DNA from: an uncultured Treponema sp.
GTDB lineage: Bacteria > Spirochaetota > Spirochaetia > Treponematales > Treponemataceae
Assembly: GCA_946538795.1 (NCBI GenBank)
Contig: CAMNGY010000012.1
Span: forward strand, 1 to 10,782
Length of the DNA: 10,782 nt
Direction: 5' to 3'
Shown: one piece after another, positions 1-7,527 of the stretch
Numbering within the stretch: position 1 is the first letter of the stretch
Layout: each line of letters begins with the position of its first letter
Position numbers and translations under genes: made by a program
Notes under the pieces: generated by a model
Told to the model about the DNA's origin: nothing
The model's database searches: none
What the model saw: only the letters and a program-made list of their open reading frames with translations

Positions 1-169
1 CTATCTCTATGTAGCGTCCCCTGCCGACTATGCTGCATACGCACAGTACTTCGTGGATGACCTGCCTTACAACACGAAGGAGCTGCAGGAGATGGCCAGC
101 TTGTCAGTGGAGGACCTTGCCGCCGCCACTGCAAAGCTTTCAATTGAGGATGTCAAGAGCCGCAGGTAA
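1..169 (+). CDS. C-terminal end of a probable sugar ABC transporter substrate-binding protein (5' partial)
   Basis: An open frame enters from the left edge (first full codon at position 2) and stops at TAA 167-169, giving 55 residues. The tail is hydrophilic and acidic/alanine-rich, with a stretch reading A-D-Y-A-A-Y-A-Q-Y-F-V-D-D-L-P-Y and a helical end (S-V-E-D-L-A). The start lies outside the window, so no signal peptide or binding residues can be seen. The identification rests on context: a substrate-binding gene commonly precedes the permease and ATPase genes in Rbs/Mgl-type operons, and an intrinsic terminator follows directly, as is often seen after abundantly made binding proteins. 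The substrate is unknown. It could instead be another periplasmic or cytoplasmic protein of the same operon. Confidence 0.55.
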   Translation, partial: YLYVASPADYAAYAQYFVDDLPYNTKELQEMASLSVEDLAAATAKLSIEDVKSRR

Positions 170-186
170 TACGGCTGTCTGAATAC

Positions 187-239
187 CTGCCGTGCGGGCA
201 GCGTTTCGTTTCCCGTACGGCAGCCATTTTTTGTTTTTT
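187..239 (+). terminator. Rho-independent terminator / intra-operon attenuator
   Basis: A 12-bp stem pairs 187-198 (CTGCCGTGCGGG) with 212-223 (CCCGTACGGCAG). All pairs are Watson-Crick except one G-U, with a 13-nt loop. It is followed by CCA and two T6 runs (227-232 and 234-239) split by one G. This is the classical shape of an intrinsic terminator. It lies between the putative binding-protein gene and the first permease gene, 14 nt before the permease start codon, so it probably terminates only part of the transcripts and sets a high binding-protein to membrane-component ratio. Confidence 0.85.
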
Positions 240-253
240 CCAGGAACAACAAC

Positions 254-1255
254 ATGTCTAATGATGTCGCAGCTGCCCCGGCTTTCGGTCCGGGAGGAGC
301 GTTTGAGAAATTCAAGAAGGGACGTTTCTTTGGTGTAAGCGTACTTTTAGTTCTGACGGTCTTTTTCTGGGCTTTGTTCAAGCTCCTCTCCCCGTCCAAC
401 TTCGGAACCGCCCATCTGATGGGTGACTACCTTCAGACCAGCATTCAGTATGCGGTCGGAGGCTGTGGCTTCTATTTTATCGTAGTCATGGGACTGTTCG
501 ATTTCAGTATCGGAGCGAACATAGTCCTGTCTTCTCTCGTCGGAGTACTGCTTTCCCGCTCAATGGGCTACTTTGGCCTGATTGCGGGATGTCTTCTGTG
601 CGGTGCTCTTATAGGCTGCTTTAACGGCTTCTTCTATTCCAAGCTCCGCATTCCGTCTATGATCGTCACGGTCGGCCTCATGCTTATACTTGAGAGCGTC
701 GCAAACTATGTCGTAGGCTTGGACAAGTCCGGTTTCCCCGGAAAGCTGACAAAGGCGAGCATCCTCGCTTTCAACCATGCCCCCTGGAATTTCATAGTCG
801 CGATAACCGCGTTCCTCCTGATGGTCTTCCTGCTCCGCTTCACGCGGATCGGCACCTACTGCAACGCCATCGGAAGCAATGAGGCCGTCGCCAAGAACAT
901 GGGAATTAACGTAGAGAAATATAAATTCATCGGCTTTGTCCTGCTGCACTTCTTTGTCGGCATCATGGCCCTCCTTACCGTCAGCTACGGCAAGGGAATG
1001 CTCGCCGTTACGGGAATGACTTCGATGGACAGGAACTTCCGCCCCCTCATGGGAACATTCTTCGGGGTCGCGTTCAAGAAATACGGATGCCCCGTCACCG
1101 CGATCGTCCTGGGAGAATTCATCATCACGATGATTTTCAACGGCCTCGTCGCGCTTGACGTTCCGACAACGATAAACGATTTCGTCACGGGGGCAGTCCT
1201 CCTCGCGATCGTCACCCTTACCAACCGCGGCATCAAAGGCTCGGTCGTAAAATAA
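254..1255 (+). CDS. Sugar ABC transporter permease, RbsC-like (BPD_transp_2 family)
   Basis: Integral inner-membrane subunit of a Rbs/Mgl/Ara-type importer, 333 aa, the usual family length. After a cytoplasmic N-terminus of about 25 residues the protein is a series of hydrophobic segments. The family hallmark in the early membrane region is seen near residues 79-95 (G-L-F-D-F-S-I-G, matching the usual G-x-x-D-L-S-V-G). The cytoplasmic coupling loop is near residues 204-220 (N-A-I-G-S-N-E-A-V-A-K-N-M-G-I-N), which contacts the ATPase in this family. ATG 254 has an AGGA (242-245) 8 nt upstream. The gene follows the attenuator and is 12 nt ahead of the ATPase gene. It differs clearly from the second permease at 2780, so the channel is presumably a heterodimer. 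The substrate cannot be read from the sequence: a pentose, hexose or nucleoside is possible. Confidence 0.9.
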   Translation: MSNDVAAAPAFGPGGAFEKFKKGRFFGVSVLLVLTVFFWALFKLLSPSNFGTAHLMGDYLQTSIQYAVGGCGFYFIVVMGLFDFSIGANIVLSSLVGVLLSRSMGYFGLIAGCLLCGALIGCFNGFFYSKLRIPSMIVTVGLMLILESVANYVVGLDKSGFPGKLTKASILAFNHAPWNFIVAITAFLLMVFLLRFTRIGTYCNAIGSNEAVAKNMGINVEKYKFIGFVLLHFFVGIMALLTVSYGKGMLAVTGMTSMDRNFRPLMGTFFGVAFKKYGCPVTAIVLGEFIITMIFNGLVALDVPTTINDFVTGAVLLAIVTLTNRGIKGSVVK

Positions 1256-1267
1256 GGGAGGAAAGAG

Positions 1268-2764
1268 ATGTCAGACATTTTATTGCGGGCAGAGAACATA
1301 ACCAAGCATTTCGGCCTCACCGCCGCGGTCAAGGGCGTGAGCCTGGAATTCAAGCGGGGCGAGATACACGGGCTGATCGGCGAGAATGGGTCGGGAAAGT
1401 CCACATTCTCCTCCATGCTCTGCGGTATCCATTCCATAACGAGCGGCAAGTTCTTCCTTGAGGGCAAGGAACTGCATGTAAAGAGCCAGGTTGAGGCGAA
1501 CAGGAATTCCATCGCGATCATCGTGCAGGAAATAGGAACCCTGCCGGGACTTACCGTCGCCGAGAACATCTTCCTGGGAGAGGAGGACAAGTTCATGAAG
1601 GGGCCGGTCAAGAATTCCTCTGCAATGAACCGCGAGGCCCAGAGAATCCTTGACTCCTACGGATTCAGCTTCATAAAGGCGAACACGATGATAGACCACT
1701 ACAGCTTCGAGGAGCGCAAGCTGGTCGAAATCGTCAAGTCCACCTACTTCAACCCAAAGATTCTTGTCGTTGACGAGACGACGACGGCCCTGAGCCATGA
1801 CGGACGCGAGGAGCTGTTCAAGGTCATGGACAGGATGCGCAATCAGGGCAGCTGCGTCATTTTCATCTCCCACGACCTTGACGAGGTTTTGCAGCACACG
1901 GATCAGGTTTCCATACTCCGTGACGGGGATCTTGTGAAGACCGTGACTTCCAGCGAGGTCACGGCAGACGACCTGAAGCGCGAGATGGTCGGACGCGAGC
2001 TGGGAAACCGCTACTACCGCACGGACTGGGACGGCTCGTTCGGAAAGGAGGTGGTCCTTTCCGTAAAGAATGTCAGCGTACCCGACGCAATAGAGAACAT
2101 AAGCCTGGACCTGCACAAGGGCGAGATCCTCGGTATAGGCGGCCTCTCCGAGTGCGGAATGCACGAGCTGGGCAAGGCTGTCTTCGGGGCTTCCTATGAC
2201 AGGACGGGTTCGGTCACGTTGGCGGACGGCTACAGCGTGGACGACATCCGCGGGGCCATAGCCCACAGCATCGCCTACGCATCCAAGGACCGCGACAACG
2301 AGTCCGTTGTCATCGCGGACAGCATAATGGAGAATGTCTGCCTGCCTTCGCTGGACAAGCTGTCCAAGCATGGCTTCCTGCAGCACAAGAATACCAGTGG
2401 CTTTGCGGAGAAGTATGCCCGGCAGATGAGCACGAAGATGACCGGGGTCAAGCAGTATGTGTCGGAGCTTTCCGGAGGCAACAAGCAGAAGGTCGTCCTG
2501 GCCCGCTGGATCGGAAGGGATTCGGACATACTGGTGCTGGACAGCCCGACCAGGGGTATAGACGTGAAAGTCAAGGCGGATATATATGCGCTTATGACTG
2601 AGCTGAAGAAGAAGGGAAAATCAATCATCATGATTTCCGAGGAGCTGCCGGAGCTTCTGGGCATGAGCGACCGCATCCTTATTATGAAGGACGGTAAGGT
2701 GAACGGGGAGTTCGCCCGGAGCGAGTCTCTGAGCGAGAAAGACCTCATAGCCAAGATGATTTAA
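1268..2764 (+). CDS. Sugar ABC transporter ATP-binding protein, RbsA/MglA-like, two nucleotide-binding domains
   Basis: Cytoplasmic ATPase of the importer, 498 aa, the normal length for the fused two-domain class. Domain 1 has Walker A G-E-N-G-S-G-K-S-T (38-46, K44) and Walker B with catalytic E170 (V-V-D-E-T; the usual P is T171), but its signature is degenerate (Y-S-F-E-E-R-K, 145-151). Domain 2 has an intact signature L-S-G-G-N-K-Q (401-407), but its Walker A is degenerate (G-G-L-S-E-C-G-M-H-E, 291-300, no lysine) and its Walker B reads L-D-S-P-T-R-G-I-D with S426 in place of the catalytic Glu. So only the composite site formed by domain 1 Walker motifs and the domain 2 signature looks able to hydrolyse ATP. 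A degenerate second Walker A is common in this family; the Ser is less usual. ATG 1268 has a strong GGGAGG (1256-1261) with 6-nt spacing. Confidence 0.93.
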   Translation: MSDILLRAENITKHFGLTAAVKGVSLEFKRGEIHGLIGENGSGKSTFSSMLCGIHSITSGKFFLEGKELHVKSQVEANRNSIAIIVQEIGTLPGLTVAENIFLGEEDKFMKGPVKNSSAMNREAQRILDSYGFSFIKANTMIDHYSFEERKLVEIVKSTYFNPKILVVDETTTALSHDGREELFKVMDRMRNQGSCVIFISHDLDEVLQHTDQVSILRDGDLVKTVTSSEVTADDLKREMVGRELGNRYYRTDWDGSFGKEVVLSVKNVSVPDAIENISLDLHKGEILGIGGLSECGMHELGKAVFGASYDRTGSVTLADGYSVDDIRGAIAHSIAYASKDRDNESVVIADSIMENVCLPSLDKLSKHGFLQHKNTSGFAEKYARQMSTKMTGVKQYVSELSGGNKQKVVLARWIGRDSDILVLDSPTRGIDVKVKADIYALMTELKKKGKSIIMISEELPELLGMSDRILIMKDGKVNGEFARSESLSEKDLIAKMI

Positions 2765-2779
2765 GGATGGGAAGTGATT

Positions 2780-3730
2780 ATGGCAGATACTGTTTTGGCA
2801 AGTCGTTTTAAGCTTAAAAGCACGCTGAGAAACCTTGGCCCCCTTCTGGGCTTCGTAGGAATCGTCGTGCTCTTTTCCATATTGACGGGGGGAAAGATCG
2901 TTCAGCCTAAGAACCTGAGCCTCATGCTGAGCCAGGTCTTTGTCCTGATGATAGCATCCACAGGGGTGTTCTTTGTCATGACCGTGGGAGGCCTGGATTT
3001 CTCGCAGGGGTCCATACTCGGTCTTTCTTCCATTATATTCTGCTGGGTGTCTCAGTATAGCATACTGCTTGCGGTCGTATCCTCCGTGGCGGCGGGAGCT
3101 GCGATGGGAGCATTCAACGGATTCTTCCACGTCAAGTTCAAGATAGCCTCCTTCATCGTTACGATGTGTTCCCAGTACTTCTTCCGTGGCCTGTGCAAGT
3201 ACATTACGACAGCGGGGCCTGTACCTGCGAGTCCCAATGTTCTCGCCCTTGACCAGACCTGGTTCAAGATGATTCTTATGCTCATCGTCCTTGTCCTGGC
3301 GTTTTTCATCTGGCGCTATACAAGGGTCGGATTCGATCTTCGCGCGATTGGTGCGGGCGAGACGGCGGCCCGGTTCTCGGGCTGTAGGCCGGACTTCACC
3401 AAGTTCATGGTTTATGTCACTGCCGGTGCGATCACGGGCTTCGCCTCCTTCATCAACGTCGTCCGCGTCGGAAGCATAACGGGAACAGCGGGAAGGCAGC
3501 TGGAGACTCAGATCCTCATAGCCTTGGTTCTCGGCGGAATGCCGATTTCCGGCGGGGCCAGGGCACGCTTCTCCAACATCATTATCGGTACGCTGACTTA
3601 CTGCGTGCTTGAGAAGAGTCTTCCTATGGTTTTCCCTGTTTCCGCGACCCAGCAGCTGGTCAAGGGCATAATATTCCTCATCGTCGTCGCCCTTACGATA
3701 GACCACGAGTCGCTCAAGGTCATAAAGTAA
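2780..3730 (+). CDS. Second sugar ABC transporter permease, RbsC-like
   Basis: Inner-membrane permease of 316 aa, probably paired with the permease at 254. It has a short basic N-terminus, many hydrophobic segments, the family motif V-G-G-L-D-F-S-Q-G-S near residues 69-79, and a coupling loop near residues 186-208 (L-R-A-I-G-A-G-E-T-A-A-R-F-S-G). A polar, charged end (D-H-E-S-L-K-V-I-K) follows the last membrane segment. Start choice is open: AAGGA (2763-2767, overlapping the ATPase stop) is 6 nt from an in-frame GTG at 2774 and 12 nt from ATG 2780. ATG is chosen because it is the commoner codon, but GTG 2774 would add only two residues and has the better spacing. The gene closes the importer operon; the next start codon is 2 nt past its stop. 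Confidence 0.9.
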   Translation: MADTVLASRFKLKSTLRNLGPLLGFVGIVVLFSILTGGKIVQPKNLSLMLSQVFVLMIASTGVFFVMTVGGLDFSQGSILGLSSIIFCWVSQYSILLAVVSSVAAGAAMGAFNGFFHVKFKIASFIVTMCSQYFFRGLCKYITTAGPVPASPNVLALDQTWFKMILMLIVLVLAFFIWRYTRVGFDLRAIGAGETAARFSGCRPDFTKFMVYVTAGAITGFASFINVVRVGSITGTAGRQLETQILIALVLGGMPISGGARARFSNIIIGTLTYCVLEKSLPMVFPVSATQQLVKGIIFLIVVALTIDHESLKVIK

Positions 3731-3732
3731 GC

Positions 3733-4716
3733 GTGAAAAGGAGCTGGACCGTCCCGCCGGAATCGCGGGGGGAGAGGCTGGACCTCTTCCTTCGGCGGGA
3801 GGTCCCAAAGCTTTTCCCTCCTGACGCGAATCTCTCAAACTCCAAGCTCCGCCGCATGATTGTGGCGGGGTGTGTTTTTGTGGGCGGCATGCAGTGCCGG
3901 AGGCCGGCTCTTGTGCTGCGCCCAGGCAGTACGGTGTCCGTGGACATTGATGAGAATCGTTTTTTTTACGAAAAGGATAATGGCGACATAGATTTCACTC
4001 TTGAATCGGAGAACGTGCTGTTCGAGGACGATAATATAATTGTCGTGAACAAGCCGCCCTTCCTGCCGAGCGAGGAGACTGTCGTCGAAGGCCGGGGCAA
4101 CATGCATCAGGCGGTCATAGACTACCTGTGGAAGAAGACTCCGTCCTTGCGAAACCCGCCATACGTTGGAATCATGCACAGGCTGGACAGGCAGACGAGC
4201 GGTGCCTTGCTTTTCACAAAGACCCGGCAGGTGAACAAGGCCGTTCACGATATGTTCGAGAACCGCACGGCTACAAAAATTTACCGGGCAGTGGCGGAAT
4301 GCCGGGAAAGTCATCGTCTTGCCGGTCTTACGCTGCCTTACAGCTTCACTGTTGACAATTGGATTGGACGTGTCAGCCCTAAGGGCCAGTCTTGCGAGAT
4401 GGGTTTGCTTTCCGCTGATAAAGGAGGACTGCGGGCAATTACTGACTTCACCCTTGTCCAAGTGAAAAATGATGGGGTACGGTGCCTGTGCTACTTTGAT
4501 TGCAGGCTTGGCACGGGCCGTACTCACCAGATACGCTTGCATCTTTCCCTGTCGGGATTTCCCATAGTAGGGGATGCCCTGTATGGCGGGGTGCAAGGAT
4601 TTACCGAAAACGGAGGCCGGGTAATGCTTCATGCCCGCCTGCTGGAATTTCCCCATCCAGTCAGCGGGGAGACCATCAGCTGCGAGGCCCCCCTGCCTCC
4701 ATTGTTCGGTGCGTGA
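3733..4716 (+). CDS. RluA-family RNA pseudouridine synthase
   Basis: Isomerises specific uridines in rRNA or tRNA to pseudouridine, in the cytoplasm. It is 327 aa, normal for RluC/RluD-like members. An N-terminal S4-like RNA-binding domain spans about residues 8-72 (G-E-R-L-D-L-F-L ... L-S-N-S-K-L-R-R-M-I). The catalytic domain has the family motif H-R-L-D-R-Q-T-S-G at 149-157, with D152 as the expected catalytic Asp, and R-T-H-Q-I-R-L-H-L at 263-271. The stretch V-V-N-K-P-P-F-L-P near 104-112 is also typical. The GTG start at 3733 is 2 nt after the permease stop, with only a weak AAGGT (3716-3720) 12 nt upstream, so translational coupling is likely. The precise target nucleotide cannot be assigned. 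Its job has no evident link to transport, so co-transcription may be incidental. Confidence 0.9.
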   Translation: MKRSWTVPPESRGERLDLFLRREVPKLFPPDANLSNSKLRRMIVAGCVFVGGMQCRRPALVLRPGSTVSVDIDENRFFYEKDNGDIDFTLESENVLFEDDNIIVVNKPPFLPSEETVVEGRGNMHQAVIDYLWKKTPSLRNPPYVGIMHRLDRQTSGALLFTKTRQVNKAVHDMFENRTATKIYRAVAECRESHRLAGLTLPYSFTVDNWIGRVSPKGQSCEMGLLSADKGGLRAITDFTLVQVKNDGVRCLCYFDCRLGTGRTHQIRLHLSLSGFPIVGDALYGGVQGFTENGGRVMLHARLLEFPHPVSGETISCEAPLPPLFGA

Positions 4717-4737
4717 TCTGAGTCGCCCGCAGATAGA

Positions 4738-5643
4738 TTACAGGGCGAGCAGATCCTTCTTGGACGCTACTGCCGCCCGTGCGGCGGAGTCCGCTATGTC
4801 GGAAAGCGTCAGCGTGCCAACCTTGTTTTTTTCCTGGCAGGCTTCGTCTTTCTTCCATGCGCAGAGTATGCCGCGCGAGGAGTTGACCGTGCCCATGTTG
4901 TCGCCGAGCAGCGTCCGTGCGATGGATGCGGCCCCACCTTGTGCCCCGTAGCCGGGAATAAGGAAAAAGACTTCCGGGCAGAGGGCACGGAGGGCGGCGG
5001 CATCGCTTTCTTCTGTGCAGCCGACGACCGCACCGACCGGTGAGCAGGTCTGCCCGGGGAAAGATGCCTTGCCCTCCTGGACAATCCTGTTCAGCTCGGC
5101 GGCGACCTTGTCCAGCACCCTGCCGCCCGCCTTGAGCTCCTGCTGCTCTATGTCGCACATGCCGGGGTTGCTCGTCCTGAGCAGGACGAAGATTCCCTTG
5201 CCCTCTTTCATGCAGAAATCCGTGAAGGCTTTCACCGTGTCGAACCCCATGTAGGGGTTCACGGTGATGATGTCGGTCTCGAAATCCCCGGAAAAGTGCG
5301 CCCGGGCGTATGCTGTCGCAGACGCGGCGATGTCGCCCCTCTTTACATCGGAGATGCAGACAAGCCCGGAGTCGCGGACGGCCTTGAGCGTCTCGGCGTA
5401 TGCTTTCATCCCGGCGAGGCCCATCGCCTCGTAGTATGCGGCCTGCACCTTGAAGCAGCAGGCGGAGCCGTCAGATTTGACACGGGAGATGATTTCCTTG
5501 TTGTAGGCGAGCACCGCTTCTGCGGGGGAGGCAAAGCCCTTCAGCACTGGCTCGGGCAGATATGAGGGGTCGGTGTCCAGTCCCACGCAGAGGGGGCCGT
5601 ATTTTGCTGCGAGCGAGCGCAGCTTGTCCATATTGTGTTCCAT
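4738..5643 (-). CDS. pyrF: Orotidine 5'-phosphate decarboxylase, type 2
   Basis: Catalyses the last step of de novo UMP synthesis (OMP to UMP and CO2) in the cytoplasm. The 301-residue product has the length of the longer type 2 subfamily. The substrate-binding start G-L-D-T-D-P is at 21-26, and the catalytic centre D-V-K-R-G-D-I is at 99-105 (D99, K101, D104) followed by the S-A-T-A-Y-A helix. The C-terminal phosphate-binding part is seen in L-I-P-G-Y-G-A-Q-G-G and N-S-S-R-G-I. ATG 5643 is chosen because an AGGAA lies 6 nt upstream on the minus strand; a TTG at 5688 would add 15 residues without a good site. It lies 86 nt downstream of ettA in the same direction and tail-to-tail with the pseudouridine synthase gene (21 nt between stops). 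No other pyrimidine gene is nearby. Confidence 0.93.
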   Translation of the reverse strand: MEHNMDKLRSLAAKYGPLCVGLDTDPSYLPEPVLKGFASPAEAVLAYNKEIISRVKSDGSACCFKVQAAYYEAMGLAGMKAYAETLKAVRDSGLVCISDVKRGDIAASATAYARAHFSGDFETDIITVNPYMGFDTVKAFTDFCMKEGKGIFVLLRTSNPGMCDIEQQELKAGGRVLDKVAAELNRIVQEGKASFPGQTCSPVGAVVGCTEESDAAALRALCPEVFFLIPGYGAQGGAASIARTLLGDNMGTVNSSRGILCAWKKDEACQEKNKVGTLTLSDIADSAARAAVASKKDLLAL

Positions 5644-5699
5644 AGTAGTTTCCTGAGTTTTCTGAATATCTTCCTGTTGCAGTTTCAACGTTTATCTAT

Positions 5700-5725
5700 G
5701 GGGGCCGCACTGCACTGGGGCCCCC
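5700..5725 (-). other. GC-rich hairpin between ettA and pyrF
   Basis: GGGGGCC (5700-5706) pairs perfectly with GGCCCCC (5719-5725) around a 12-nt loop that holds a tandem CACTG-type repeat. It begins a few bases after the ettA stop on the minus strand. There is no T-run after the stem in either direction, so it is not a convincing intrinsic terminator. It may stabilise the 3' end of ettA mRNA or slow the polymerase before pyrF. Confidence 0.4.
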
Positions 5726-5729
5726 TGCC

Positions 5730-7493
5730 TTATCTGACGAGCTTGCGGTAGACGGTCTTGTGAGGCCTGTCCGCGTCGTCGCCGAGCTGCTTGCGCCTCC
5801 ACTCGGCGTAGTCGGACCAGGAGCCTTCGAACCACTTGACCTCGCTGTTGTTCTCGAAGGCGAGTATGTGTGTGCAGATGCGGTCCAGGAAATAGCGGTC
5901 GTGGCTTATGACGAGGACGCAGCCTGCGAACTCGTTTATAGCCTGCTCAAGGGAGCGGGTCGTCGCTATGTCCAGGTCGTTGGTCGGCTCGTCCAGGAGG
6001 AGGACGTTGCCTGCCTCCTTGAACATCAGGCCCATGTTGAGCCTGTTCTTCTCTCCTCCCGACAGGACGGAGACTTTCTTGCTCTGCTCCGGCCCGTTGA
6101 AGTTGAACCATGAGCAGTAGGCGCGGCTGTTTACCTCGCGGACCGCCCCGTTGACCGGGCGGCCTTTCTCGTCCACCGCGCCCAGCTTGACTAAATCTGC
6201 CCCGCCGGAGAGGGTCTCCCAGACGGTCTTGTTCGGATCCAGCTTGCTACGCATCTGGTCCACGTAGACCAGCTTGACCGTGGAGCCAATCTTTATCTCG
6301 CCTGAGTCGGGCTTTTCCTCGCCCTCGCTGCCGTCGGGCATCTGCACCTTTTGCCCCGCCGCGCTCGCGAGCATCTTGAAGAGGGTCGTCTTACCAGCAC
6401 CGTTGGGGCCGACGATTCCGACGACCGCTCCGGCGGGAATGTGGAAGTCCAGGTTTTCGAAGAGCACCCTGTCGTCGAAAGACTTGGTCAGCTTCTCCGC
6501 GTCTATGACTGAGCCGCCAAGGCGGGGACCAGCGGGTATCGAGATTTCGTTGTCGCGCAGCTTGACCCGCTTGTTCTCTTCGGCAAGCAACTGCTCGTAC
6601 TTGGTGATGTGCTCCTTGTGCTTGGCTTGCCGCCCCTTTGCGCCGGCGTGAATCCAGTCAAGCTCCTCCTTCATCTCGCGGGCGCGGACGGAAGCCTGCT
6701 TTTCCTCCAGCTCCAGCCGCTTCTCCTTGGCCTCAAGCCACGCGGAGTAGTTGCCCTTGAAGGGGTAGCCTTCGCCCCGGTCCATCTCAAGGATCCATCC
6801 GGCGACGTTGTCCAGGAAGTAGCGGTCGTGGGTAATCGCGATGACCGTGCCCTTGTACTGGTGCAGGTGCCGCTCAAGCCATGCGACGGTCTCCGCGTCC
6901 AGGTGGTTGGTCGGCTCGTCCAAGAGCAGGATGTCGGGCTGCTGCAGGAGCAGGCGGCAGAGGGCGACGCGGCGGCGCTCACCTCCGGAAAGGACGTCGA
7001 CGACCTGCTCGGGCGGCGGGCAGCGGAGGGCATCCATTGCCAGCTCCAGGTTCGCGTCCAGGTTCCACGCGTCGCACGCGTCCAGCTTTTCCTGCAGCTC
7101 TGCCTGCCGTGCGCCCAGCTTGTCGTAGTCCGCGTCGGGGTCTCCGAAGGCTTCGTTTACCTTGTCGAATTCGGCGAGCAGGTCGGTTATGGGCTTCACG
7201 CCCTCCATGACGATTTCTTTTACGGTCTTGCCCGCTTCAAGCTGCGGCTCCTGCTCCAGGTAGCCCATCGTGTAGCCGTCAAGCAGGCGGGTTTCTCCGG
7301 TATAATCTTTGTCGATACCTGCGAAAATCTTGAAGAGGGAGGACTTTCCCGCCCCGTTTTCGCCAATGACGCCTATCTTTGCGCCCAGGTAGTATGAAAT
7401 GCTTATGTCCTTGAGTACGACCTTGGTTCCGTATGCGCGGGAAACGTGGTCCATTGTGTAGATGATTTTCTTGTCGTCAACTGTCTTAGCCAT
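5730..7493 (-). CDS. ettA: ABC-F ATPase, energy-dependent translational throttle protein EttA
   Basis: Soluble ribosome-associated ABC-F protein that in other bacteria binds the E site and gates early elongation according to ATP/ADP. It is 587 aa, slightly longer than the usual 555 or so. NBD1 has Walker A G-E-N-G-A-G-K-S-S (44-52), an arm insertion of roughly 95-140, signature L-S-G-G-E (168-172) and Walker B with E193 (L-L-D-E-P-T-N-H-L). A charged linker of roughly 245-325 holds the region that contacts P-site tRNA. NBD2 has Walker A at 362-370 and signature at 477-481, with a second L-L-D-E-P-T-N-D-L. An acidic, probably disordered insert (G-S-E-G-E-E-K-P-D) follows the NBD2 Walker A and explains part of the extra length. 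ATG 7493 fits the family N-terminus; an in-frame ATG at 7562 would translate repeat DNA. No clear Shine-Dalgarno precedes 7493. Confidence 0.93.
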   Translation of the reverse strand: MAKTVDDKKIIYTMDHVSRAYGTKVVLKDISISYYLGAKIGVIGENGAGKSSLFKIFAGIDKDYTGETRLLDGYTMGYLEQEPQLEAGKTVKEIVMEGVKPITDLLAEFDKVNEAFGDPDADYDKLGARQAELQEKLDACDAWNLDANLELAMDALRCPPPEQVVDVLSGGERRRVALCRLLLQQPDILLLDEPTNHLDAETVAWLERHLHQYKGTVIAITHDRYFLDNVAGWILEMDRGEGYPFKGNYSAWLEAKEKRLELEEKQASVRAREMKEELDWIHAGAKGRQAKHKEHITKYEQLLAEENKRVKLRDNEISIPAGPRLGGSVIDAEKLTKSFDDRVLFENLDFHIPAGAVVGIVGPNGAGKTTLFKMLASAAGQKVQMPDGSEGEEKPDSGEIKIGSTVKLVYVDQMRSKLDPNKTVWETLSGGADLVKLGAVDEKGRPVNGAVREVNSRAYCSWFNFNGPEQSKKVSVLSGGEKNRLNMGLMFKEAGNVLLLDEPTNDLDIATTRSLEQAINEFAGCVLVISHDRYFLDRICTHILAFENNSEVKWFEGSWSDYAEWRRKQLGDDADRPHKTVYRKLVR

Positions 7494-7497
7494 ACGG

Positions 7498-7527
7498 CCA
7501 TTGTATAGAAGAAATGCAAATAAGTCC
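7498..7527 (-). promoter_or_regulatory. Possible ettA promoter with little or no leader
   Basis: On the minus strand TGGACT (7522-7527) is separated by 18 nt from TACAAT (7498-7503?; it ends 6 nt before the ATG at 7493). The -10 matches consensus at 5 of 6 positions, the -35 at 4 of 6. If used, transcription would begin at or next to the A of the start codon, which would agree with the missing Shine-Dalgarno. The -35 overlaps the edge of the repeat cluster. Exact -10 boundaries are within a base or so. This is a weak call from pattern only. Confidence 0.3.

Noticed and set aside
1280..2386. A 368-codon open frame antisense to the transporter ATPase gene
   Set aside because: The plus-strand frame has all ABC ATPase motifs. 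The antisense frame has no recognisable domain and is a by-product of GC-rich codon use.
2621..3838. A 405-codon antisense frame across the ATPase end, second permease and start of the pseudouridine synthase
   Set aside because: It crosses three well-supported genes, its composition is highly charged and repetitive (many R, E, H, Y), and no domain is seen.
4723..4748. TCGCCC/GGGCGA inverted repeat between the converging pseudouridine synthase and pyrF genes
   Set aside because: Only 6 bp with a 14-nt loop, overlapping the pyrF end and lacking T-runs, so it is not a supportable terminator.
5644..5688. N-terminal extension of PyrF from TTG 5688
   Set aside because: TTG has no convincing Shine-Dalgarno, whereas ATG 5643 has AGGAA at 6 nt and fits the family N-terminus.
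5655..5690. TTGAAA on the minus strand upstream of pyrF as a -35 box
   Set aside because: No acceptable -10 hexamer at 16-18 nt spacing was found.
6609..7397. A 262-codon plus-strand frame inside ettA
   Set aside because: It mirrors the conserved ABC-F coding strand and has no family features of its own.
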